A stretch of 64,000 nt of DNA from Chitinophagales bacterium (GCA_017303875.1 JAFLBP010000003.1:1-64000), one strand, 5' to 3'; numbered from the stretch's first letter, positions 26,574-35,345 are shown. Numbers and translations: made by a program. The notes: a model not told the origin generated them from the sequence alone.

Positions 26574-27605
26574 GTGTTTTTCAGATCCGACATACTCAAC
26601 CTTACCCCTTACGCCAGTGCGCGCGATGAATTCGACAGCGTGGGGCAGCAATCGCTCATCCTGTTGGATGCCAATGAGAACAGCCTTGGCGATCCGTTGG
26701 GACGGCATTGGGAGCGCTACCCCGATCCGCATCAGCGGGCCTTGAAGCAACGACTTTCCGGCATCAAGGGCCTGCCGGCCGGGCAGATTTTTTTGGGCAA
26801 TGGCAGCGATGAGGCCATTGACCTCCTGTTGCGCGCCGCATGTACGCCGGGCCTGCACAATGCGGTGATTTTGCCCCCCACTTATGGCATGTACGCCGTG
26901 CAGGCTGCCATCAATGGCGTGGAAATACGCCGGGCGAATTTGAAGTCGGATTTTAGTCCGGACTTAGCCGCCGTGCTGGCGCAAACGGACGAACATACTA
27001 AGCTGATTTTCCTGTGCTCGCCCAATAACCCGACCGGCAATTGCCTGCCGGACGCCTTTATTGAAGCCATTTTAAGCAAATTTGATGGTTTGGTCGTGGT
27101 AGATGAAGCCTATATTGACTTTGCGGAAAATCCCTCCTGGAGCAGGCGCTTAGCTGAATTTCCCAATCTGGTAGTTTTGCAAACCCTCTCCAAAGCCTGG
27201 GGACTGGCTGGTTTGCGCCTCGGCATGGCTTTCGCTTCGCCCTTCATTATCAGCATTTTAAACAAAATAAAATACCCTTACAACATCAGTCAGGCGACAC
27301 AGTTGGAAGTGCTGGAAGCGCTGCAAGCCGAAGCGGCCATGCAGGCGCGGGTACAGACCCTCCTGCGCGAACGCGAACGCCTGCGCGAGGCCCTTTCCCA
27401 GGTTCCGGCAGTACTGGAAATTTTTCCCAGCGACGCCAACTTTCTTCTGATCCGCACCACCGACGCCGACGGGATATATCAAAAACTTTGCGCACAGGGC
27501 ATCATCGTCCGCAACCGCAGCCGGGAGCCGCATTGCGCCAATTGCCTGCGCATCACCATCGGCAGCCCGGAAGAAAACCAACGCCTCCTCCAAATCATGC
27601 AGTAA
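26574..27605 (+). CDS. hisC: Histidinol-phosphate aminotransferase
   Basis: PLP-dependent class I/II aminotransferase making histidinol phosphate from imidazole-acetol phosphate. 343 residues. Motifs: LTPYASARDEF, LLDANENSLGDP, FLGNGSDEAIDLLLRA, FLCSPNNPTGN, VVDEAYIDF and the PLP-lysine box TLSKAWGLAGLRLG. The start is a GTG at 26574 with AAGG just before it; no ATG is available nearby, because the preceding sequence is repeat. It is followed directly by family E and A repeats. Confidence 0.94.
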   Translation: MFFRSDILNLTPYASARDEFDSVGQQSLILLDANENSLGDPLGRHWERYPDPHQRALKQRLSGIKGLPAGQIFLGNGSDEAIDLLLRAACTPGLHNAVILPPTYGMYAVQAAINGVEIRRANLKSDFSPDLAAVLAQTDEHTKLIFLCSPNNPTGNCLPDAFIEAILSKFDGLVVVDEAYIDFAENPSWSRRLAEFPNLVVLQTLSKAWGLAGLRLGMAFASPFIISILNKIKYPYNISQATQLEVLEALQAEAAMQARVQTLLRERERLREALSQVPAVLEIFPSDANFLLIRTTDADGIYQKLCAQGIIVRNRSREPHCANCLRITIGSPEENQRLLQIMQ

Positions 27606-27745
27606 AGGTTTGGAGGTTTGGAGGTTTGGAGGTTTGGGGTTCGGGGTTCGGGGTTCGGGGTTTGGAGGTTCGGGGTTCGGAGGTTGGATAACTGTTCACT
27701 ACTAACTGCTCACTGTTCACTGTTGACTGCTAACTGATAACTGAC
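27606..27745. repeat. Composite repeat: family E (GGTTTGGAG/GGGTTCGG) then family A
   Basis: Tandem AGGTTTGG and GGGGTTCG units (27605-27686) are followed by A-type units in antisense orientation (AACTGTTCACT, AACTGCTCACT, GTTGACTGC, AACTGATAACTG) up to the hisB start. The same E-A composite is present in inverted orientation inside hisH (29185-29358). Confidence 0.88.
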
Positions 27746-28870
27746 ATGACTGTACTATTCATTGACCGCGACGGCTGCATTATTGAGGAACATTTCCCCA
27801 GCCAGCAAATTGATGCTTTTGAAAAATTGTCCTTCCTGCCCGGCGTCATCCACGCGCTGGCGCGCTTGGTGCGGGAAACGGATTTCCGCCTCGTTATGGT
27901 GACCAACCAGGACGGGCTGGGCACCGACAGTTTCCCGGAAGAAAGCTTCTGGCCTTATCAGGATTTTGTGGTAAAAACCTTGGAAAAAGAAGGCATTCGC
28001 TTTGATGCCATTCATATTGACCGCAGCTTTGCCCACGAAAACCTGCCCACCCGAAAACCCGGCACGGGTATGTTGCAGCAGTATTTTAACGGGGCATACG
28101 ACCTGGCCAATTCTTTCGTCATCGGCGACCGGCGCAGCGACGTACAATTGGCCCAAAACCTCGGCGCACAGGCGATTTTGATACGCAGCGACTGGTCGGA
28201 AGGCCATCCCGGTGGCGACAATCCTGCATCCTGGCCCGAACCCATTGCGCTCAAAGCCGGGCATTGGGAGGAAATTTACCAGTTCCTCAGCAGGCCACCG
28301 CGCCGCGCCGCGCACCGCCGCAAAACCAATGAGACCGATGTGCAGATTGAACTCAATTTAGACGGCACAGGGCAGGCCGATATTCAGACCGGGCTGGGCT
28401 TTTTCGATCACATGCTACACCAACTCGCGCGCCACGGCGGCATCGACCTGAAACTGCATACACAAGGTGATCTGCACATTGATGAACACCACAGCATTGA
28501 AGATACCGGCATTGCCCTCGGCGAAGCTTTTGCCCTGGCGCTTGGCGACAAACGCGGGCTGGCGCGTTATGGTTTTTGCCTGCCCATGGACGATGTGCTG
28601 GCGCAGGTGGCCATTGATTTCGGCGGCCGGCCCTGGATTGTCTGGAATGCCGATTTTAAACGGGAAAAAATAGGAGACATGCCCACCGAAATGTTTTTTC
28701 ATTTTTTCAAATCCTTTTCCGACGCTGCGCGTTGCAATTTGAACATACAATGCAGTGAAGGCAATGAGCACCATAAAATTGAAGCCATTTTCAAGGCATT
28801 TGCGAAAGCGATTAAGATGGCGCTGCGCCGCGAAGGCCAGGAATTACCCAGCACCAAAGGAACGCTCTGA
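27746..28870 (+). CDS. hisB: Bifunctional histidinol-phosphatase / imidazoleglycerol-phosphate dehydratase
   Basis: 374 residues. The N-terminal HAD phosphatase (about 1-165) shows the nucleophile motif FIDRDGCIIEE, VMVTNQDGLGTDSF and GDRRSDVQLAQNLGAQ. The C-terminal IGP dehydratase (about 185-374) shows the Mn-binding FFDHMLHQLARHGG, DEHHSIEDTGIALGEAF and GNEHHKIEAIFKAFAKA. The fusion joins steps 7 and 9 of the pathway. The ATG at 27746 lies right at the end of a repeat array. The next gene, hisH, begins after 3 bp. Confidence 0.95.
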   Translation: MTVLFIDRDGCIIEEHFPSQQIDAFEKLSFLPGVIHALARLVRETDFRLVMVTNQDGLGTDSFPEESFWPYQDFVVKTLEKEGIRFDAIHIDRSFAHENLPTRKPGTGMLQQYFNGAYDLANSFVIGDRRSDVQLAQNLGAQAILIRSDWSEGHPGGDNPASWPEPIALKAGHWEEIYQFLSRPPRRAAHRRKTNETDVQIELNLDGTGQADIQTGLGFFDHMLHQLARHGGIDLKLHTQGDLHIDEHHSIEDTGIALGEAFALALGDKRGLARYGFCLPMDDVLAQVAIDFGGRPWIVWNADFKREKIGDMPTEMFFHFFKSFSDAARCNLNIQCSEGNEHHKIEAIFKAFAKAIKMALRREGQELPSTKGTL

Positions 28871-28873
28871 TAG

Positions 28874-29620
28874 ATGATTGCAATCGTAAAATACAATGCC
28901 GGCAATGTTCAATCCGTGCAGTTTGCCCTTCGCCGACTCGGCGTGGAAGCCGTCTGGACCGACGATCCCGACACCCTGCGCCGGGCAGATAAGGTTATTT
29001 TTCCCGGTGTGGGAGAGGCATCCTCGGCCATGCACTACCTTCGTGCCCAAGGGCTTGATCAGGTGCTCCGGCAACTCCAACAACCCGTACTCGGCATCTG
29101 CCTTGGCATGCAGTTGTTTTGCCGCCACTCCGAAGAAAACAATACCGATTGCCTTGGTATTTTTGACACCACCGTCAGGAAGTTCAGTTATCAGTTAGCA
29201 GTGAACAGTTATCAGTCAGCAGTCAACAGTCAACAGTTAGCAGTTAGCAGTCAGCAGTTAGCAGTCAACAGTGAACAGTTATGTGAACCCCGAACCCCGA
29301 ACCCTGAACCTCCAAACCTCCAAACCCTGAACCCTGAACCGCCGAACCGCCGAACCTTCGGGTTAAAGGTTCCGCACATGGGATGGAATGCGTTGAGCAG
29401 TATGCAGGGGCCTTTGTTTGATGGGCTTGACGATCAGAGTTTTGTATATTTTGTGCACAGTTTTTATGCGGAACTGTGCCCTCTAACAGCTGCAATTGCA
29501 GAATATGGCCTACCTTTCAGCGCCGCTTTGCAGCGAGACAATTTTTACGGCGTTCAGTTTCACCCTGAAAAATCGGGCGCGACGGGCAGCCGTATTTTGC
29601 ATAATTTTTTGAATTTTTAG
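28874..29620 (+). CDS. hisH: Imidazole glycerol phosphate synthase glutaminase subunit with an in-frame repeat insert
   Basis: Class I glutamine amidotransferase that passes ammonia to HisF. The catalytic triad is intact: Cys76 in LGICLGMQLF, His230 and Glu232 in GVQFHPEKSG. Other family motifs are YNAGNVQSV, FPGVGEASSAM and LKVPHMGWN. At 248 residues it is about 50 longer than usual. The excess is one block, residues about 105-161, of the type SYQLAVNSYQ and PRTPNPEPPN, coded by the genomic repeats A and E. It lies between the GIFDTTVRKF strand and LKVPHMGWN, and removal would leave about 191 residues. The frame is kept and the operon continues, so the protein is probably made. Confidence 0.93.
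   Translation: MIAIVKYNAGNVQSVQFALRRLGVEAVWTDDPDTLRRADKVIFPGVGEASSAMHYLRAQGLDQVLRQLQQPVLGICLGMQLFCRHSEENNTDCLGIFDTTVRKFSYQLAVNSYQSAVNSQQLAVSSQQLAVNSEQLCEPRTPNPEPPNLQTLNPEPPNRRTFGLKVPHMGWNALSSMQGPLFDGLDDQSFVYFVHSFYAELCPLTAAIAEYGLPFSAALQRDNFYGVQFHPEKSGATGSRILHNFLNF
29185..29358. repeat. Composite A plus E repeat inserted in hisH
   Basis: A-type units AGTTATCAGTTAGCAG and relatives (29185-29281) are followed by E-type units CCCCGAACCCCGAACC and CCTCCAAACC (29285-29358). Length about 174 bp, divisible by three, without a stop in the hisH frame. Confidence 0.92.
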
Positions 29621-29637
29621 CCTTGATTCAATAAAAC

Positions 29638-30360
29638 ATGGACATTATTCCCTCTTTTGATCTCATGGACGGCAAACTGGTACGTTTGCGTCAGGGAGAT
29701 TTTGATCAGAAAACCGAATACCCGCACGACCCGCTGGAGCTGGCACAAGAATTAGAAGCCAGCGGTATCCGTCGTTTGCATATTGTCGACCTCGACGGCG
29801 CGCGCACGGGCAAACCCAGCAACCTGCATGTGATGGCCAACATTGCAGCCCGCACCCGCCTGCAAATTGATTACGGTGGCGGCTTGCGCTCTATTCCGGC
29901 GCTCAAACAGGTCTGGGATGCCGGCGTGGCACTTTTCTCAGTTGGCAGCGTAGCCGTATTGGCCCAGGATGAATTCAGGGCATGGGTAGAAAAATTTGGC
30001 CCGGACAAATTCATCGTCGGCGCCGATGTACGCGACCGCCAGGTGGCCGTGCATGGCTGGAAAGCCCAAACTACTACTGATTTGTTTGATTTTCTGCGCA
30101 AAATGCACAGCCTCGGTATTCGCCTGATTTCGGTGACAGATATTGCACGCGACGGCGAACTCTCCGGCCCGGCCATTGACCTGTACAAAGACATTCTCCG
30201 CGAGTTTCCCGATATGCAACTCGTGGCCAGCGGCGGGGTGGGCAATGTCGCCGACCTTGAAGCGCTTACCGCCATTGGCTGCTCCGGCGCCATCGTCGGG
30301 AAAGCCTTTATGGAAGGGCACATTCCGCTGCAATATTTCCGCGTTCACACCAAAATCTGA
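29638..30360 (+). CDS. hisA: Phosphoribosylformimino-AICAR phosphate isomerase
   Basis: TIM-barrel isomerase converting ProFAR to PRFAR. 240 residues, the normal size. Motifs: [20 protein letters not shown] with the catalytic Asp, [47 protein letters not shown] and [13 protein letters not shown]. It lies 17 bp after hisH and 4 bp before hisF. Confidence 0.95.
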   Translation: MDIIPSFDLMDGKLVRLRQGDFDQKTEYPHDPLELAQELEASGIRRLHIVDLDGARTGKPSNLHVMANIAARTRLQIDYGGGLRSIPALKQVWDAGVALFSVGSVAVLAQDEFRAWVEKFGPDKFIVGADVRDRQVAVHGWKAQTTTDLFDFLRKMHSLGIRLISVTDIARDGELSGPAIDLYKDILREFPDMQLVASGGVGNVADLEALTAIGCSGAIVGKAFMEGHIPLQYFRVHTKI

Positions 30361-30364
30361 TTCG

Positions 30365-31135
30365 GTGCTCGCCAAACGTATCATTCCTTGTCTGGACATT
30401 AAAGACGGTCAGACGGTCAAGGGCGTTTTTTTTGAAAACCTCCGCCACGCCGGCGACCCGGTCGAACTGGCCGCCGCATACGCGAAACAGGGCGCCGACG
30501 AATTGGTTTTTCTCGACATCATCGCCACCCATGAGGCCCGCAAAACACTTGTTGCGCTGGTCAATCAGGTGGCGGCAGTACTGGATATTCCTTTCACCGT
30601 GGGCGGCGGTATACAATCGGTGGCACAGGTATCCGAACTATTGCAGGCGGGGGCCGATAAAATCAGTGTCAACTCCGCAGCCATTCGTCGGCCGGAGCTG
30701 ATCCGGGAACTCGCTGATCAGTTTGGCAGCCAATGTGTCGTACTGGCCATTGATGCCCGGCCCGATGAACGGGGGGAATGGTACGTTTACCTCAATGGCG
30801 GCCGTATCCCGACGGAAATCAAGGCTTTGGAATGGGCGCAACAGGCAGTAGCGCTCGGCGCAGGCGAAATTTTGCTGACTTCAATGGCCCACGACGGCGC
30901 CAAAAACGGCTTTGCACTTGATCTAACCCGCGCTGTTTCCGAGCGTTGCGGCGTGCCCGTTATCGCATCCGGCGGCGCCGGTACGCCGGAACATTTTCTT
31001 GAAGCCTTTACCCTTGGCGCTGCCGATGCCGCATTGGCCGCCAGTGTTTTTCATTTCGGAGAAATACCTATCCCCGATCTGAAGGCATATTTAGGTGAAA
31101 ATGGCGTACCTGTCCGCCTCCCTCTAAAACACTAA
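30365..31135 (+). CDS. hisF: Imidazole glycerol phosphate synthase cyclase subunit
   Basis: TIM-barrel cyclase that makes IGP and AICAR with ammonia from HisH. 256 residues from a GTG at 30365 ([16 protein letters not shown]), which matches the family start; the open frame extends further upstream within hisA but without homology. Motifs: [74 protein letters not shown] and [11 protein letters not shown]. The last residues and stop (LKH, then TAA) are part of family C repeat units. Confidence 0.95.
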   Translation: MLAKRIIPCLDIKDGQTVKGVFFENLRHAGDPVELAAAYAKQGADELVFLDIIATHEARKTLVALVNQVAAVLDIPFTVGGGIQSVAQVSELLQAGADKISVNSAAIRRPELIRELADQFGSQCVVLAIDARPDERGEWYVYLNGGRIPTEIKALEWAQQAVALGAGEILLTSMAHDGAKNGFALDLTRAVSERCGVPVIASGGAGTPEHFLEAFTLGAADAALAASVFHFGEIPIPDLKAYLGENGVPVRLPLKH

Positions 31136-31160
31136 AGCTCCCAAACACTAAAACACATAT
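31127..31160. repeat. Short family C array at the hisF stop
   Basis: CTAAAACACTAAA, CCCAAACACTAAAACACAT: three units spanning the stop codon of hisF and the spacer to hisIE. Confidence 0.7.
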
Positions 31161-31166
31161 ACCGGA

Positions 31167-31805
31167 ATGTTTAACGACGCAAGCAAGGGCCGCGAGGCCG
31201 CGCCAGATTTTTCCAATGCGCCGGAAGGATTACTGCCTGCCGTGGTACAGGATGTACAGACTGGTCAGGTACTGATGCTGGGCTATATGAATGCCGAAGC
31301 GTTTGCCCAAACCCGTGAAAGCGGCAAAGTCACCTTTTTCAGCCGTTCCAAACAGCGTTTGTGGGTAAAAGGTGAAAGTTCGGGCAATTACCTGGCGGTC
31401 GTGCGCCTGCTCAGCGATTGCGATGCCGACGCGATTTTGGTTAAAGCCATTCCGCAGGGGCCGGTTTGCCATACCGGCGACGACACCTGCTGGCAGGAGC
31501 GCAACGAATCCGGATTTTTCCTGTATACCCTGGCCGATATTATTCGCCGCCGCCGGCATGATGATCCGGAGCAGTCGTACACGGCCCGTTTGTTTGAGGC
31601 AGGCGTGCCCAAAATGGCGCAAAAAGTGGGCGAAGAAGCTGTGGAAACCGTCATAGAAGCCCTTGTGGACAACCGCGAGCGCCTCCTGGAAGAAAGCGCC
31701 GATTTGTTGTTTCACCTGCTGGCACTTTGGGAGGCCAAAGGCGTTCGGCTGGAGGATGTGGAGGCGGTTTTACAGCGGCGAAACAAGCCGCGCAAACCAG
31801 AGTAA
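31167..31805 (+). CDS. hisI: Bifunctional phosphoribosyl-AMP cyclohydrolase / phosphoribosyl-ATP pyrophosphatase
   Basis: 212 residues, a HisIE fusion for steps 2 and 3 of the pathway. The cyclohydrolase half (about 1-110) shows LMLGYMNAEAFAQT, TFFSRSKQRLWVKGESSGN and the metal site with DCDADA and CHTGDDTCW. The pyrophosphatase half (about 115-212) shows SYTARLFEAGVPKMAQKVGEEAVETVIEAL and ESADLLFHLLALW. It is the last gene of the operon hisG-D-C-B-H-A-F-IE. Two tRNA genes follow. Confidence 0.94.
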   Translation: MFNDASKGREAAPDFSNAPEGLLPAVVQDVQTGQVLMLGYMNAEAFAQTRESGKVTFFSRSKQRLWVKGESSGNYLAVVRLLSDCDADAILVKAIPQGPVCHTGDDTCWQERNESGFFLYTLADIIRRRRHDDPEQSYTARLFEAGVPKMAQKVGEEAVETVIEALVDNRERLLEESADLLFHLLALWEAKGVRLEDVEAVLQRRNKPRKPE

Positions 31806-31915
31806 AGCATGCGTGAAATTATTTTTTCACTTTTTTACAAAAACATTTTGTCATTCGCACCGACAGCTATTATCTTTGCACCCGCTTTTCAAAACAACTT
31901 CTGTTGTATCGAAAA

Positions 31916-31990
31916 GGGCGCATAGCTCAGCTGGTTCAGAGCATCTGCCTTACAAGCAGAGGGTCGGAGGTTCGAATCCTTCTGCGCCCA
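31916..31990 (+). tRNA. tRNA-Val (anticodon TAC), copy 1
   Basis: 75 nt. Acceptor GGGCGCA/TGCGCCC, D arm GCTC/GAGC, anticodon stem TCTGC/GCAGA with loop CTTACAA (anticodon TAC), T arm GGAGG/CCTTC with TTCGAAT loop. CCA is not encoded. Confidence 0.96.
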
Positions 31991-32040
31991 CCCAAAACTT
32001 CAAAAGCGAAGTTTTTTATACAAAAATTCAATACCCATTA

Positions 32041-32115
32041 GGGCGCATAGCTCAGCTGGTTCAGAGCATCTGCCTTACAAGCAGAGGGTCGGAGGTTCGA
32101 ATCCTTCTGCGCCCA
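32041..32115 (+). tRNA. tRNA-Val (anticodon TAC), copy 2
   Basis: Identical in sequence to the copy 50 bp upstream. The pair is probably a recent tandem duplication and would be one transcript. Confidence 0.96.
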
Positions 32116-32188
32116 CAAAGGTCACCTCAAAACGGTGGCCTTTTTTTATTTCCACAAGCATCCTGACACACTTCTTGCTGCGTTTACC

Positions 32189-33424
32189 ATGATAGAACTT
32201 CTTGCACCGGCGGGTTCCTTTGAATCGCTGGCAGCTGGCATACAGGCTGGCGCCGACGCTGTATATTTTGGTGTTGAGCAATTGAATATGCGCACCCGCG
32301 CTTCCATCAATTTCGGCATTGAAGACCTGCCTGAAATCAGCGCCCGCTGTCGCGAAAAAGGGGTAAAAAGCTATATTACCCTGAATACCATTCTTTACGA
32401 TCACGACCTGTCGCTGATGCGTCGCATTGTGGATGCGGCCCTTGAAAATCAGATAAATGCCATCATTGCCTCAGATGTTGCCGTGATGAATTACGCCCGC
32501 AAAGTCGGGATGCCGATTCATATTTCCACGCAATCCAATGTCACCAACATTGACACCATTGAATTTTATGCGGCTTTTGCCGATGTGATGGTGCTTTCGC
32601 GCGAGCTGACGCTCCTGCAGGTGGGTGCGCTCACACGCGAGATTGAACGCCGCAACATTACCGGCCCTTCCGGCAAGTTGGTGCGGATTGAAATTTTCGG
32701 TCACGGCGCCCTTTGTATGGCCGTTTCCGGCAAATGCTACCTGAGCCTGCACAGCAATTTTGCTTCTGCCAACCGCGGCGCCTGTATGCAGAACTGTCGG
32801 CGCAGTTACGTGGTGACGGACAAGGAAAGCGGCAACGAACTGGAAATCGACAATGAGTATATCATGTCGGCCAAAGACCTCTGTACCATTGAACTGATCG
32901 ACCAGATTGCGGATGCCGGCGTTTCGGTGCTCAAAATAGAAGGCCGCGGCCGCAGCGCCGATTATGTGTATACCACTACGCAATGCTACCGCGAAGCCAT
33001 TGATGCGCTCAAAGCCGGCGACTATACCGCCGATAAATTTGAAGACTGGAAAAACCGCCTCGCCACGGTGTACAATCGCGGTTTTTGGGAGGGTTATTAT
33101 CTCGGTCGCACCATGGGCGAATGGAGCAAGGACTATGGCTCGGTGGCCACCAAGCGCAAAATTTACCTCGGAAGGGGCGTGAAATACTATGAAAATGCCG
33201 GCGTCGGCGAATTTTTACTCGAAAGCCATAGTGTTTCAGTAGGCGATGAACTCCTCATCACCGGCCCGACAACCGGCGTGGTGCAGCATACCATTGCGGC
33301 GCTGCGCGTAGACGGCAAACCCGCTCAAACTGCCGCGAAAGGGGAATCTTTTACCCTGGAAATGCCTCAAAAAATTCGCCCTTCCGACAAGCTGTACAAA
33401 GTGGTCGATACACCTGCATCATGA
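32189..33424 (+). CDS. Peptidase U32 family protein (probably Fe-S dependent RNA or cofactor hydroxylation)
   Basis: 411 residues. The N-terminus MIELLAPAGSFESLAAGIQAGADAVYFG is the U32 signature, followed by KKGVKSYI-like KGVKSYITLNTI, HISTQSNVTN and the Cys cluster FGHGALCMAVSGKCYLS and GACMQNCRRSY, which in this family binds a 4Fe-4S cluster. Characterised relatives (TrhP, RlhA, UbiU/V of E. coli) hydroxylate tRNA, rRNA or ubiquinone precursors with prephenate; peptidase activity is doubtful for these. The start at 32189 matches the family; an upstream extension runs into the tRNA region. The stop overlaps the ferredoxin start (ATGA), which suggests the ferredoxin serves it. Confidence 0.88.
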   Translation: MIELLAPAGSFESLAAGIQAGADAVYFGVEQLNMRTRASINFGIEDLPEISARCREKGVKSYITLNTILYDHDLSLMRRIVDAALENQINAIIASDVAVMNYARKVGMPIHISTQSNVTNIDTIEFYAAFADVMVLSRELTLLQVGALTREIERRNITGPSGKLVRIEIFGHGALCMAVSGKCYLSLHSNFASANRGACMQNCRRSYVVTDKESGNELEIDNEYIMSAKDLCTIELIDQIADAGVSVLKIEGRGRSADYVYTTTQCYREAIDALKAGDYTADKFEDWKNRLATVYNRGFWEGYYLGRTMGEWSKDYGSVATKRKIYLGRGVKYYENAGVGEFLLESHSVSVGDELLITGPTTGVVQHTIAALRVDGKPAQTAAKGESFTLEMPQKIRPSDKLYKVVDTPAS

Positions 33425-33648
33425 TCAGAATTCTGCAACACCGGGAAAAATGTATCGGCTGCCACGCCTGTGTGGATGCCGCGCCGCAGCGCTGGCGGGT
33501 TTCGCGCCGCGACGGCAAATGCACCCTCGTTGGCGGCGTGGAAAAACGCGGCTGGTTTAAAGCGCTTGTGGAAGAAGAAGAACTTGAATCCAATCTCCGC
33601 GCCGCAAACAACTGTCCGGTGAAAATCATCCGCGTGGAGAATCAGTGA
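33421..33648 (+). CDS. Small 4Fe-4S ferredoxin
   Basis: 75 residues. CIGCHACVDAAP near the N-terminus and NNCPVK near the C-terminus together supply the four Cys of a single 4Fe-4S cluster, a pattern of monocluster ferredoxins. Translationally coupled to the U32 gene (4-bp overlap), so it may give electrons to that protein. Its last residue and stop (CAG TGA) coincide with the first unit of a family A repeat. Confidence 0.85.
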   Translation: MIRILQHREKCIGCHACVDAAPQRWRVSRRDGKCTLVGGVEKRGWFKALVEEEELESNLRAANNCPVKIIRVENQ

Positions 33649-33856
33649 GCAGTTATCAGTGAGCAGTTATCAGTGAGCAGTTATCAGTCAGCAGTTAGCA
33701 GTCAGCAGTTAGCAGGGGTTGTTATACTGAGCGATAGCGAAGTATCTGGCCGGGCCTGGCTGGTGACCTCAGTATAAAAACCCCTGCTAACTGCTGACTG
33801 CTAACTGCTGACTGATAACTGCTCACTGATAACTGCTCACTGATAACCGCTCACTG
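33646..33856. repeat. Family A palindrome of about 210 bp
   Basis: The left arm of A units (GTGAGCAGTTATCA, GTCAGCAGTTAGCA) ends with GGGGTTGTTATACTGAG. An unpaired core of about 37 bp (33734-33770) follows, then CTCAGTATAAAAACCCC and the inverted A units. It lies between two convergent genes and provides the stop codon of both. Confidence 0.9.
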
Positions 33857-34231
33857 TAAAACCGGGTTTGCGTATTGGCGTGGCTCCTGCGCAGGTGCTT
33901 TGTTGGGCGCCTGATTAAAGCGCTTGGTGGGCGCGCGGTTTTCTCGTGTATTATCCGGGTATTCAACCTGATTGACCTTAGGGCCGTCCTCGGTGTTTTC
34001 GGAAGGGCTATTGAAGATCAACCAGGCTGCGAAGCCCATAATAATGACAAATAACAAAGGGCCGAAGCCAGTGCCGGGGCGCTCATAACCCATCTGTGGC
34101 GGATAATGCGGCTGCGGACTGTAATAAGGGTTGTGGAAATGCCCTTGTTGATGATAAGGATCGTGGTGGCGATCGCTGAAAAAATACCCTCCGGCCACCA
34201 AGACTACCAAAAGCAACAGAATAACTGCCAT
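33851..34231 (-). CDS. Small membrane protein of unknown function
   Basis: 126 residues. An N-terminal hydrophobic segment (MAVILLLLVVLVAGGYFFSD) is followed by a His-, Tyr- and Pro-rich stretch (HHDPYHQQGHFHNPYYSPQPHY type), a second membrane helix near residues 58-74 (LLFVIIMGFAAWLIF) and a polar tail. No family recognised. The ATG at 34231 starts at the membrane helix. The C-terminal Gln and stop come from the A repeat. Confidence 0.55.
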   Translation of the reverse strand: MAVILLLLVVLVAGGYFFSDRHHDPYHQQGHFHNPYYSPQPHYPPQMGYERPGTGFGPLLFVIIMGFAAWLIFNSPSENTEDGPKVNQVEYPDNTRENRAPTKRFNQAPNKAPAQEPRQYANPVLQ

Positions 34232-34309
34232 GACGTACTGATTTGGAGGTGAAAGAATGGAAGGACTATTGCACCCACGAGCCATTTCGGCTTCCCTAAC
34301 AAGCGCTAA

Positions 34310-34519
34310 GGATACGACGCGGGTTGCCCGAGTGCCCTTGACGGCACTGAACAGAAAAGAAACAGGAAAAACTGGTTCGGAAAAGATCGCTTGGGTTACG
34401 AAGAACGGTGGTTGTCCGGTTGGTCAGATGGCTTGGGGTTGTTCGGCAAGATCGGCGGTGCAGTAGTGCGAGTTTTGCGCTCGTCGGACTACAAATGGAT
34501 TAGTAGTTTCAGGGATTAA
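34310..34519 (+). pseudogene. Open frame without a start, possible gene remnant
   Basis: A 69-codon frame bounded by TAA at 34307 and TAA at 34517, with no ATG or GTG near its beginning. Its translation (for example KNWFGKDRLGYEERWL, LGLFGKIGGAVVRVLR) has a protein-like composition, more so than an overlapping frame at 34257-34466. It could be the 3' end of a deleted gene. No family recognised. The rest of the 34232-34615 gap shows only the promoter of the next gene. Confidence 0.25.
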
Positions 34520-34597
34520 ACATCATGGGATGATTGTAACAGATAATATGCAAACGGCCGTATTTTTATATTAAGTTCCCTGAAGCAGAAATTTAAC

Positions 34598-34605
34598 TAA
34601 TTTTG
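34598..34605 (+). promoter_or_regulatory. TAnnTTTG -7 element for the SDR gene
   Basis: TAATTTTG followed by C, about 10-20 bp before the start codons at 34616 and 34625. Confidence 0.5.
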
Positions 34606-34615
34606 CAAAAAATTG

Positions 34616-35263
34616 ATGCCCAGGATGTCTAAAACCGCATTACTCGCAGGCGCAAGCGGCCTCACCGGCGCTGAATTGATCCGGCAATTGCTCGATCATC
34701 CGGCATACGACAAGGTAATCTCTCTGGGCCGCCGACCCTTGCCAATCGAACACCCGAAATTGGTGCAACACCCGTTTAACTTTGAACAACCCGACCTCGA
34801 CGGATTCAAGGTCGATGATGTTTACTGCGCCTTAGGCACCACGTTGCGCAAAGCAGGCTCTCAGGTTGCACAATACCGGGTCGACCACGATTATCCCCTG
34901 CTGCTCGCCCAAGCGGCCAAAGCCTGTGGCGCCCGACAGTATATGCTCGTGTCGTCTATCGGCGCCGATGCCGACAGCGGGAATTTTTACCTGCGCACCA
35001 AAGGCACGCTGGAGCGCGACCTGCAAGCCCTCGGGTTCGACAGCCTGATTGTGGTTCGCCCTTCTTTTTTATTTGGCCCAAGGCAGGAATTCCGACTCGG
35101 TGAAAAAATCGGGATAGGGCTTGCAAAACTTTTTGCTCCCCTGATTCCCAAAAAATATCGCGGCATTCACGTGCAAAAGGTGGCAAATGCGCTGATCAGC
35201 AATGCGCAGCAAAACTTTAACGGTTTGTTGATCCTGGAATCCGATCGTTTGCACGATTATTGA
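34616..35263 (+). CDS. NAD(P)-binding protein of the atypical SDR / HTATIP2-like group
   Basis: About 215 residues. The Rossmann start TALLAGASGLTGAELIRQLL, with the GxxGxxG dinucleotide motif, is followed by ISLGRRPLP, DDVYCALGTT, YMLVSSIGADADS and FYLRTKGTLERDL, the pattern of oxidoreductases resembling human HTATIP2/TIP30. The substrate is not known. An ATG at 34625 is an equally good start. It is transcribed alone. A degraded copy of the hisG-hisD palindromic element follows at about 35289-35325. Confidence 0.82.
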   Translation: MPRMSKTALLAGASGLTGAELIRQLLDHPAYDKVISLGRRPLPIEHPKLVQHPFNFEQPDLDGFKVDDVYCALGTTLRKAGSQVAQYRVDHDYPLLLAQAAKACGARQYMLVSSIGADADSGNFYLRTKGTLERDLQALGFDSLIVVRPSFLFGPRQEFRLGEKIGIGLAKLFAPLIPKKYRGIHVQKVANALISNAQQNFNGLLILESDRLHDY

Positions 35264-35345
35264 TATCTCTTTGTTGTTCATTTTTTTAGAGCATATTCAG
35301 GAATTCATGATGGATTTCCGAACATGCGTTTAATCAGTGCTTAAA

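Noticed and set aside
31916..32115. Tandem tRNA-Val pair as an integration scar
   Set aside because: The copies are full length and identical and the 50-bp spacer has no integrase or attachment-like features; a simple duplication explains it.
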